Assembly: GCA_964507025.1 (NCBI GenBank)
Contig: CAZDOK010000004.1
Coordinates: 186,001-250,000 of the forward strand
Length of the DNA stretch: 64,000 nt
Source: Amarobacter sp964507025
GTDB taxonomy: Bacteria > Chloroflexota > Dehalococcoidia > Tepidiformales > Tepidiformaceae
Reading direction: 5' to 3'
Shown: piece after piece, positions 45,055-52,114 of the stretch
How the letters are laid out: each line of letters opens with the position of its first letter
How positions within the stretch are numbered: the stretch's first letter is position 1
Position numbers and translations under genes: made by a program
The notes under the pieces: generated by a model
What the model saw: only the letters and a program-made list of their open reading frames with translations
What the model was told of the DNA's origin: nothing
The model's database searches: none

Positions 45055-46515
45055 TCAGGGCGCTGGCGCGATCCAGACCACGCCATCGGCACTCTTCTCC
45101 GCAGCCCAGCCAGAAAGGCCGTCACCCTCGATCTTCCACCAGGTCAGCGTCCCATCGGTCGCTGGCCCGCTCTTGATGGCGACCCTGGTGCCTGTGCACA
45201 GGCGGCCAAGCACGTTGTCGGGAGCAATCCGTGGCGTGTCGCCCGAGCGGACGGCGAGACAGTTCGTGTTGTTCGGCACGGGGTCCGAGTTCATGATCAC
45301 GCCGCTGCCACCCACGTAGAGCCCGGCGGGCGTGGGCGTCGCCTGTGCTGGCGTCGGTGATGCGGGGGCGGTGGGGGTTTCGACAGGGGTGGCCGCCTTC
45401 TTCTCGCTCGAACAGCCGGGCCAGCCATCCTTGCAGTTCGTCGTGTATCCGTAGGCGCCGCCACCCAGCAGGGCAAACGCGAGCACGGCCGCCGAGGGCC
45501 AGCGAAACCGCTGCAGTGGCGGCCGGATGGTGAGGTGCGCGTCGGCAGTCGCCGGGGAGGAGGCGCCCGCGGGGCGGCCCTCGACACGGAACGGCCGCAT
45601 GGTGGCAGGGCCGAACAGCTTCCGGGACTTCGTCCGGACCGAGAGCGAAACGGTCCGCTCCTCGCCCGGCTGGAGCTCCAGCTGCTCGCTTTCGAGCTGG
45701 TAGTCGAGCTCGGTGCCCTGGTCGGAGGCCGCGAGGGCGACCGTGATCGGCGTGTTCCCGGTGTTGCTCGCCGTGAGCTTGAAGTCACGCCTGGCCCGTG
45801 GCGGCTGGACCGCCAGCTTGAAGCCTTCGAACGGCAGGATGGTCAGCCGGCCCAGGGCCCGCACCTCACGGCCACGCGCTTTCGACGTGACCGCGACCGA
45901 GAACTCGTGATCGCCGGCGGTCGCCGAGGAGTCTCGTGGGGCCTGGAGCACGATCGTGATCTCGTCGCGCGCGCCCGGTACCAGCGAGATGGTCGGGCGG
46001 CTCACACGGGCCCAACCCTCGGGAAGGTCGACGATCGCGACCGAGAGTTCATCGACGACACTGCCGCGGTTCTGGACAAGCACGGTTGCGGTGGTCGGCG
46101 ATCCGGCGGCCACTGGCGCGCCTGGCGAGGTCAGTGCGACACCAATGGTCTGTTCGGATTCGGCTGCGGCACCGGCCGCGCGGGCGGCGGGCGACTGGTC
46201 GCCACGGAGTGCCTCAGCGAGGACGAACCTGGCCTCGACGTCGCCGTAGCGCATGGTCTGTCCGCTTTCCACGATCGTGGGCGTGTTCGCGGGGACGCGT
46301 TGGCCGCCGACAAAGGTGCCGGTGCCCGAACCGAGGTCGGATATGGTGACCCGGCCGGATTCGATGACGAGCTGGGCGTGGCGGCGCGAAACGGAAACAT
46401 GGTCGATGACCACCTGGTTCCCGTCGGCGCGACCGATCACGACCGATGGTTCGGTAATGGGGTACTCGCGGATCTGGCCATCGGGCGTTGCGACCCGCAG
46501 GGTGCCGTATTCCAT
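45055..46515 (-). CDS. FHA - membrane helix - SH3-like protein (FHA paralogue 3)
   Basis: A 486-aa protein collinear with the first 360 residues of the two giant FHA proteins: FHA domain (about 22-75; GRADGNQVVIDHVSVSRRHA, DLGSGTGTFVGG), Ig-like domain (NRGSVVDELSVAIVDLPEGW, TAGDHEFSVAVTS) and one membrane helix (about 341-362). Instead of a C39 peptidase it has a short Thr/Pro linker (ETPTAPASPTPAQATPTP) and a C-terminal SH3b-like domain (CLAVRSGDTPRI, GTRVAIKSG, WWKIEGDGLSGWAAE). It converges on the eCIS operon with a 2-nt gap. SH3b domains often bind cell wall; with an inward FHA this could tether or sense at the envelope (inference). Confidence 0.85.
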   Translation of the reverse strand: MEYGTLRVATPDGQIREYPITEPSVVIGRADGNQVVIDHVSVSRRHAQLVIESGRVTISDLGSGTGTFVGGQRVPANTPTIVESGQTMRYGDVEARFVLAEALRGDQSPAARAAGAAAESEQTIGVALTSPGAPVAAGSPTTATVLVQNRGSVVDELSVAIVDLPEGWARVSRPTISLVPGARDEITIVLQAPRDSSATAGDHEFSVAVTSKARGREVRALGRLTILPFEGFKLAVQPPRARRDFKLTASNTGNTPITVALAASDQGTELDYQLESEQLELQPGEERTVSLSVRTKSRKLFGPATMRPFRVEGRPAGASSPATADAHLTIRPPLQRFRWPSAAVLAFALLGGGAYGYTTNCKDGWPGCSSEKKAATPVETPTAPASPTPAQATPTPAGLYVGGSGVIMNSDPVPNNTNCLAVRSGDTPRIAPDNVLGRLCTGTRVAIKSGPATDGTLTWWKIEGDGLSGWAAEKSADGVVWIAPAP

Positions 46516-46596
46516 GGTTCCTCACTCGAGGGCGAAGGTGGCAGTTTTGTGCTGGTGCGCAGCATACGCGGGGCAGTTGGCTCATACCAACAGGAA

Positions 46597-47463
46597 TTAC
46601 CCCAGTGCGGGCGGGAGGAGCGCTTCGAGTCCGGCATGGGGCGCGGCCGTGCCCGCGATCGCCGGACGCGCCTGGTAGAAGCGCTCTTCACCGTAAAAGC
46701 TGGCGCGTAAATCCTCCGGGATGCGAGCGAACAGACTGTTTTCGCCAAACTGGCTGCGATGCATACCGGCAGCGGCACGTTTCGCATCCGTGAACTCGCG
46801 CACGTCGACCACGTGGGTGAGGACCCCCTCCGGGGCCGCCATCGCCTGCTCGAAGCGTGCACGCCGTTCCGCGTCGAGGCCCTCGGGCAGCAGACCACGC
46901 CGTTCGAGCTCCAGGTACATGCCGGCGAATCGCCTCATCGTGAAGGCGCCCCAGTACAGCCGGCCCGGCTCCCAGGGAACGCCGGCATCGCGGAAGTGCG
47001 CGGGGTCACCGCACGCGTCGAAAGCGGCGAGGGTGTGCCGGTGGACCGCGATGTGGTCCGGGTGGCCATAGCCGCCAGTCGGATCCCAGGTGAAGACGAG
47101 GTGGGGCCTCTGCTCGCGCATCAGCGTTACCAGCTGGCCAACCACGATCTCCGGTTGCTGGGCGTAGAGGCAGCGTGGGTCCTGGTTCTCGGGCGTGCCT
47201 GCCATGCCGCTGTCGCGGAACGGCAGAAAGCGGACATCGAACACGCCGATTTGTGCCATCGCGGCGCGCAGTTCGAGCTCCCGCACGTAGCCGAGTGTTT
47301 CGGGCGTGGCCAGCGACGGGTCGCTGATCTCACCCACCTCGCCGCGGGTGGCGCACACCAGGGTGACGTGCGCCCCGCGGGCGGCGAACGCGGCCAGGGT
47401 GCCGGTCGCCTGGCCCTCATCATCGGGATGGCCGAAAACAGCCATGACACGGACGTACTTCAT
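46597..47463 (-). CDS. PIG-L family zinc deacetylase (LmbE/MshB-like)
   Basis: A 288-aa zinc-dependent N-acetyl-hexosamine deacetylase-fold protein. The zinc/catalytic motif GHPDDEG is at the N-terminus and the third ligand lies in YGHPDHIAVHRH; CATRGEVGE and FTWDPTGGYG also fit the family. MshB (mycothiol), BshB (bacillithiol) and other GlcNAc deacetylases share this pattern and the substrate cannot be read from the sequence. It stands alone, transcribed away from the fumarase operon. Confidence 0.85.
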   Translation of the reverse strand: MKYVRVMAVFGHPDDEGQATGTLAAFAARGAHVTLVCATRGEVGEISDPSLATPETLGYVRELELRAAMAQIGVFDVRFLPFRDSGMAGTPENQDPRCLYAQQPEIVVGQLVTLMREQRPHLVFTWDPTGGYGHPDHIAVHRHTLAAFDACGDPAHFRDAGVPWEPGRLYWGAFTMRRFAGMYLELERRGLLPEGLDAERRARFEQAMAAPEGVLTHVVDVREFTDAKRAAAGMHRSQFGENSLFARIPEDLRASFYGEERFYQARPAIAGTAAPHAGLEALLPPALG

Positions 47464-47582
47464 GGACGCGATCCTAACGGCTCAGCGGAGCGGCCGCTGG
47501 CGTCCCGGTAGCGGCGGCCCACACCAGAACGCAACCTGGCCGTCTCTCGAATAGAAACCGTGAAGCCGGGCATGATGGCTGC

Positions 47583-47762
47583 ATGAATCTCTTGAGTGCA
47601 CTTGCGCCCACCAGCGTCCCGGTCGACCCGGTCGAAGGCATCGCGGGGCGGGTCGCGTTCACGGCGGCCGCGAAGGCTGTGAAGGTTTCGCACGAGATGG
47701 CGAAAGATACGGTTCGGCTGCTCGACCCGAATGTGGGGCAACGCCTGAACGCCGAGGCTTGA
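47583..47762 (+). CDS. Possible small protein, 59 aa, unrecognised
   Basis: A 59-codon frame (ATG 47583 to TGA 47762), starting MNLLSALAPTSVPVDPVEGI and ending LDPNVGQRLNAEA. The end faintly recalls small YjfB-type motility proteins (alternating helix then PxLGQ), but this is weak. No Shine-Dalgarno is evident. It lies in the 360-nt divergent gap between the PIG-L and fumarase genes, which otherwise holds only control elements. Confidence 0.3.
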   Translation: MNLLSALAPTSVPVDPVEGIAGRVAFTAAAKAVKVSHEMAKDTVRLLDPNVGQRLNAEA

Positions 47763-47795
47763 ATCGAGACCGCTGCGGCGGTGGCTGGTAACCTC

Positions 47796-47817
47796 TCCAG
47801 TGCAACCTGTCACTGGA
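47796..47817 (+). promoter_or_regulatory. Inverted repeat overlapping the fumarase alpha ribosome site
   Basis: TCCAGTG (47796-47802) and CACTGGA (47811-47817) form a perfect 7-bp inverted repeat with an 8-nt spacer. The right arm enters the GGAAGG (47815-47820) of the fumarase alpha gene. It may be an RNA hairpin limiting translation or a repressor operator; TAACCT at 47789-47794 behind TGG is a possible extended -10. Confidence 0.4.
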
Positions 47818-47823
47818 AGGCAC

Positions 47824-48669
47824 ATGCGAGAGATCACCGCTGACCAGATCACCGAAACCGTCGCCCGGCTCGCGATCGAAGCGACCCACTACCTGCCTGA
47901 AGATGTTGAAGGCGCGATTCGAAAGGCACGGCAGACCGAACGCAACCCGCTCGGCGTGCAGATCATCGACGAAATCCTGGAGAACGCCGAGATCGCCCGG
48001 ACGCGGATGCTCCCGCTCTGCCAGGACACGGGCACGGCCGTCGTGATGGCGGAAATCGGCCAGGACGTCCACATCACTGGCGGTTACCTGATCGACGCCA
48101 TCAACGAGGGCATCCGCAGGGGCTACGGCGAGGGCTTCCTGAGGAAGTCGATCGCGGCCCGTCCGTTCAGCACGCGAACCAACACGGGCGACAACACCCC
48201 CGGCGTGATCCACACCGATATCGTTCCGGGCGACCGCGTCCACCTCTCGTTCATGCCAAAGGGCGGCGGCTGCGAGAACATGTCACGCTACCAGAACTTC
48301 CTGCCCGGCATGGGCAAGCAGGCCGTCATCGACTTCGTGTGCGAGACGGTCGACATGTCCGGTGGGAACCCGTGCCCACCGCTCGTCATCGGTGTGGGCA
48401 TCGGAGGGACCGCGGAGAAGGCGATGACGATGGCCAAGCACTCGCTCTTCCGCAAGATCGGCAGTCGCAGCGAGGACGAAGAAGTCGCACAGCTCGAAGT
48501 GGAGCTCCTTGAGGCAGTGAACGCTCTCGGCGTGGGGCCCCAGGCCGTGGGGGGTTCCACTACCGCGCTCGATGTGTTCGTGGAGACGTATCCCACCCAC
48601 ATCACCGCGCTCCCTGTCGCCGTGAACATCCAGTGCCACAGCGCCCGCACGAAGCAGGCGGTGATCTAG
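47824..48669 (+). CDS. Class I fumarate hydratase, alpha subunit
   Basis: Catalytic Fe-S subunit (281 aa) of the two-subunit class I fumarase that hydrates fumarate to malate. Three cysteines expected to bind the [4Fe-4S] cluster are in LPLCQDTGTAVV, KGGGCENMS and GGNPCPP. RTNTGDNTPGVIH and VGIGGTAEKA are also family landmarks. The ATG at 47824 follows GGAAGG. The related L(+)-tartrate dehydratase alpha subunit shares this pattern, so tartrate or mesaconate use cannot be excluded. The stop shares a base with the next start. Confidence 0.9.
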   Translation: MREITADQITETVARLAIEATHYLPEDVEGAIRKARQTERNPLGVQIIDEILENAEIARTRMLPLCQDTGTAVVMAEIGQDVHITGGYLIDAINEGIRRGYGEGFLRKSIAARPFSTRTNTGDNTPGVIHTDIVPGDRVHLSFMPKGGGCENMSRYQNFLPGMGKQAVIDFVCETVDMSGGNPCPPLVIGVGIGGTAEKAMTMAKHSLFRKIGSRSEDEEVAQLEVELLEAVNALGVGPQAVGGSTTALDVFVETYPTHITALPVAVNIQCHSARTKQAVI

Positions 48670-49232
48670 TGGCCACGCTCCGTGTCGTGCCGCTGTCCGA
48701 GGCCGACCTCGAGGCAGTTGCCGGGGTGGTGAACCGCGCCTTCGGTGTGTATTCACACATCTTCACGGGCCTCCGAACCTCGCCGGCGGAGTACGCCGAC
48801 GAGGCGGGGCCGGGCGCACGGGTCATCCTGGTCGAGGAACACGGGCGTCTGCTCGCCACTTCGATGGTCACCCTGGCTGAGCGGTTCATCGAGCCCGGCC
48901 TGTTGGGCCCGGCGGGCATGGAGCGGACTCCGGATCGCAGGCCGGCAACAGCCGATAGCCACCCCTGGTCCGGCGCGCTGTACTACGGCCTGGCGGGCGT
49001 CGAGCCCGAGACCATGAATCGCGGGTTCGGGCGGCTGATGGTGGAGCACGCCGAACGGATCGCCGCCGCTGAGGGCTATCGGCGAGTTGCTCTCGGGACC
49101 GTCCGGGAGTTTGGCCTTGTCGATTACTACGCGCGCTTCGACTACTACGTGGTCCACGAAGAGCACTTCGAGCCGGGACACTGGGACTTCGTGGTGCCGC
49201 ACGACTACTGCGAAATGGTGAAAGACCTGTGA
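48669..49232 (+). CDS. GNAT-family N-acetyltransferase (first of pair)
   Basis: A 187-aa GNAT-fold protein: VVPLSEADLEAVAGVVNRAF at the N-terminus, VILVEEHGRLLATSMVTL in the central sheet, and the acetyl-CoA loop region around NRGFGRLMVEHAERIAAAEG. The GTG start at 48669 shares a base with the fumarase alpha stop, and the stop overlaps the second GNAT gene by 4 nt. Substrate unknown. A stand-alone acetyltransferase inside a central-metabolism operon might modify metabolites or fumarase itself, but nothing in sequence shows this. Confidence 0.82.
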   Translation: MATLRVVPLSEADLEAVAGVVNRAFGVYSHIFTGLRTSPAEYADEAGPGARVILVEEHGRLLATSMVTLAERFIEPGLLGPAGMERTPDRRPATADSHPWSGALYYGLAGVEPETMNRGFGRLMVEHAERIAAAEGYRRVALGTVREFGLVDYYARFDYYVVHEEHFEPGHWDFVVPHDYCEMVKDL

Positions 49233-49738
49233 GTCACAGCATTCGGACGGCAGAGGCGTGCGAAGCCGTGGCCATCGCCCGGATCGTGAACCAGGCCTAC
49301 CGCGTCGAGGACTTCTTCAAGGTTGGCGACCGCACCGACGCACGGGAGATCGCCGAACTGCTGCTGAAGGATAGTTTCCTCGTGGCGGAATCGAGTGATG
49401 GCGAGTTGGTGGGGTGCGTGTACGTGGCGATCAAGGAGGGCCGGGGCTACTTCGGGATGCTCTCGGTGCAGCCGGAGCACCAGGGCCACCGCCTCGGGCG
49501 GCGCCTGGTCGATGCAGCGGAGGGGCACTGCCGGGACGCCGGGTGCGGCGAGATGGACCTGTGGGTGGTGAACTTGCGCGAGGAGCTGCCGCACTGGTAC
49601 CGCAAGCTCGGCTACATCGAGACCGGGACCGCGCCGTGGCCCGAGGATGCCTTGCACGAGCTGAGCCGTCCGGCCCATTTCGTCATCATGTCTAAGAAGC
49701 TGGACCCCGTCGTCCGGCAGGAGGAATCGCATGCCTGA
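49229..49738 (+). CDS. GNAT-family N-acetyltransferase (second of pair)
   Basis: A 169-aa GNAT with a textbook acetyl-CoA motif: GYFGMLSVQPEHQGHRLGRR (motif A), then DLWVVNLREELPHWYRKLGYIETGT. The GTG start at 49229 overlaps the first GNAT by 4 nt, and its end overlaps the fumarase beta start by 8 nt. The two GNATs differ clearly and are not a recent duplication. Substrate unknown. Confidence 0.87.
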   Translation: MSHSIRTAEACEAVAIARIVNQAYRVEDFFKVGDRTDAREIAELLLKDSFLVAESSDGELVGCVYVAIKEGRGYFGMLSVQPEHQGHRLGRRLVDAAEGHCRDAGCGEMDLWVVNLREELPHWYRKLGYIETGTAPWPEDALHELSRPAHFVIMSKKLDPVVRQEESHA

Positions 49739-50324
49739 CAGTGTCGCTCTCACTACTCCGCTCACCGATGAAGTCATCGAGAGCCTGACCATCGGGACGC
49801 ATGTGACCTTCAGTGGTGTGATTTACACCGCGCGCGATGCGGCTCACAAGCGCCTCATCGAACTCGTGAAGAAGGGCGAGCCCCTGCCGATCGACCTTCG
49901 CGGGCAGGTGATCTATTACGTGGGGCCAACCCCACCTCGGCCGGGTGCCGTCATCGGCTCGGCCGGCCCGACAACGGCGATGCGGCTGGATCCATACACC
50001 GTCCCCATGCTGGAGCTGGGACTGAAGGGGATCATCGGCAAGGGCGGCCGGGGGCCGGCAATCCGCGAGGCGATCACGCAACATCACGCGGTCTACTGCA
50101 TTGCAGTCGGCGGCACGGGGGCGTTGCTCAACCGCCATATCAAGTCAGCCCAGGTGGTCGCGTTCGACGACCTCGGCACGGAAGCGATCCGGCGGTTGGA
50201 GGTCGAAGGCTTCCCCGCAATCGTCGTCAACGACTGCCACGGCGGCGACCTGCTGGAGGCGGGGAAGAAGGCCTACCGGACGAGCAGCCGGCCAATCCCG
50301 GCGGTGCAGTCGCTCGGGGGCTAA
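49731..50324 (+). CDS. Class I fumarate hydratase, beta subunit
   Basis: The 197-aa C-terminal/beta subunit of class I fumarase (swivelling domain): GTHVTFSGVIYTARDAAHKR, VIYYVGPTPPRPGAVIGSAGPTT split over residues about 60-85, LGLKGIIGKGG and YCIAVGGTGALLNRHIKSA. It completes the enzyme encoded by the alpha gene about 1.1 kb upstream. Tartrate dehydratase beta is the alternative reading. It ends next to the 3' end of mutL, which is convergent. Confidence 0.9.
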   Translation: MPDSVALTTPLTDEVIESLTIGTHVTFSGVIYTARDAAHKRLIELVKKGEPLPIDLRGQVIYYVGPTPPRPGAVIGSAGPTTAMRLDPYTVPMLELGLKGIIGKGGRGPAIREAITQHHAVYCIAVGGTGALLNRHIKSAQVVAFDDLGTEAIRRLEVEGFPAIVVNDCHGGDLLEAGKKAYRTSSRPIPAVQSLGG

Positions 50325-52114
50325 CGCCGCCGGCCAAACTGCCGTTCGATCGCGTCCGTGCCCATGTGGATCAATGTGGGCCTGCCGTGCGGGCAGGTGC
50401 GCGGTGACGTGGTCCGTTCGAGGTCTTCAATCAGCCGGCGCATCTCGTCCATCGCCAGGGGCATCCCGGCACGTACGCTGCTGTGGCACGCGACGGTTGC
50501 GGCTGCCCGGCCGAAGGCGTCCTGGACCCGCGTCTCGGACTGCAACTTCTCCAGCAGCCGGGTGACCTCGGCGGCAAGATCGACGGCGCCAAGCCCGGCA
50601 GGCAGCGCGCGGACCAGGACGCTGCGGTCGCCAAACGCCTCCGTTTCCAGCCCGAGCCGGTGAAGCGAATCCCGGTGCTCATCGAGAACCGCCACAAGCG
50701 GCGCTTCAAGCTCCAGCAGCACCGGTTCCAGGAGAGGCTGGACGGCGTCCTCGCCTCTCTCAGTTTCCTTCCTCGCCACCAGCCGGTCGTAGACAACGCG
50801 CTCATGGGCCGCATGCTGGTCGATGAGGTACATGCCATCGGGGCCTTCGGCGACGATGTAGGTTGCGCCCATCTGCCCGACGAGGCGGAGCAGGGGGAGG
50901 ACGCCGCGCTGCGTGTTCGCGGAAACGGGAGAGGGTGGCGGCGATGCCTGAGTCATGCCGCGGCGCGTGAGATCCAGCGTAGCCTGGACAGGCTCCGGGC
51001 CACGCAGCGCCCTTGGTGGCGCCTGTTCGCGGCCCGCGGAGGCGAGCACACCGGCCGGCGAGTCGTTCGGAGCCGGGGATGCCATCCAAGCGACCGGCCG
51101 CGAACGCTCGAGCGCAAGCTGGATGGCGTGCCGGACCGCCCGGCCGACGGCACGCTCGTCCCGGAAGCGCACCTCGGCCTTTGCCGGGTGCACGTTCACA
51201 TCCACCTCATCGTCAGGGAGCGAGATATGCACTGCGGCCAGCGGAAAGCGGCCGCCCGGCAACTGCGACTGGTACGCATCGACCACCGCGAACACGAGCG
51301 GACGGCTCTGCACCCAGCGCCCGTTCACGAACACCGAGATGGCGCTCCGATTCCCGCGGTGGACGGATGGCGGCCCGGCCAGGCCACTGATGGCGAAGGC
51401 CTGTTCGCGGTGATCGACATCGAGCATGGCAGCGGCCGTCTCGGCACCGTAGACGGCTGCAAAGGCGTGCCGGATGTTCCCATCGCCGCTGGTGGTGAGC
51501 ACGCGACGGCCCCCGGAGACCACCTGGAACGCGACCGATGGGTAGGCGAGTGCGTAGTGGGTGGCCAGCACGATCACCGCTCGCGATTCACTGGCGGGCG
51601 TTCCGAGGAACTTACGCCGGGCCGGCACCCTCGCAAACAGGTCGCGCGCGGTGATGCTGGTGCCCGTTGGCCCCGGGCGAGAGAGACGGCGGACGACCCG
51701 GCCATCGACCAGTGCAAGGAACACGGCGACCGGCTCTCCCTCCGCCCGGCTCACCACCTCGACATCGGCGGCGGCGGCAATCGAGGGAAGTGCCTCGCCG
51801 CGGAATCCCAGAGTGTGGACGCGGTGGAGGTCATCGAGCGCGGCAATCTTCGAGGTGGCGTGCCGCTCGAAGGCGAGTTCGATGTCCTCCGGCCTGATGC
51901 CGCGACCGTCGTCGGAAACACGAATGAGCGCGACGCCGCCGTCGGCGATTTCCAGGGTGATGCGGGTCGCGCCAGCGTCAATGGCGTTGTCGAGCAGTTC
52001 GCGGACCACGGAGACCGGCCGCTCCACCACCTCTCCCGCGGCGATGCGCGCGGCCACTTCGGGCGCGAGGATGCGAATCGCCCGCGGACGCCGCGAAGCC
52101 TCGGCGGCGGTCAT
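50321..52114 (-). CDS. mutL: DNA mismatch repair protein MutL
   Basis: GHKL ATPase and likely nicking endonuclease of mismatch repair, 597 aa. The N-terminal ATPase shows RIAAGEVVERPVSVVRELLDNA, DDGRGI and TSKIAALDDLHRVHTLGFRGEA in short runs. The C-terminal domain shows DQHAAHERVVYD, ACHSSVRAG, CPHGRPT and QFGRR, the nuclease-site set, though the last Glu of the canonical DQHAxxExxxxE motif is Asp. The start at 52114 overlaps the mutS stop as ATGA, so the pair is translationally coupled. Confidence 0.95.
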   Translation of the reverse strand: MTAAEASRRPRAIRILAPEVAARIAAGEVVERPVSVVRELLDNAIDAGATRITLEIADGGVALIRVSDDGRGIRPEDIELAFERHATSKIAALDDLHRVHTLGFRGEALPSIAAAADVEVVSRAEGEPVAVFLALVDGRVVRRLSRPGPTGTSITARDLFARVPARRKFLGTPASESRAVIVLATHYALAYPSVAFQVVSGGRRVLTTSGDGNIRHAFAAVYGAETAAAMLDVDHREQAFAISGLAGPPSVHRGNRSAISVFVNGRWVQSRPLVFAVVDAYQSQLPGGRFPLAAVHISLPDDEVDVNVHPAKAEVRFRDERAVGRAVRHAIQLALERSRPVAWMASPAPNDSPAGVLASAGREQAPPRALRGPEPVQATLDLTRRGMTQASPPPSPVSANTQRGVLPLLRLVGQMGATYIVAEGPDGMYLIDQHAAHERVVYDRLVARKETERGEDAVQPLLEPVLLELEAPLVAVLDEHRDSLHRLGLETEAFGDRSVLVRALPAGLGAVDLAAEVTRLLEKLQSETRVQDAFGRAAATVACHSSVRAGMPLAMDEMRRLIEDLERTTSPRTCPHGRPTLIHMGTDAIERQFGRRR

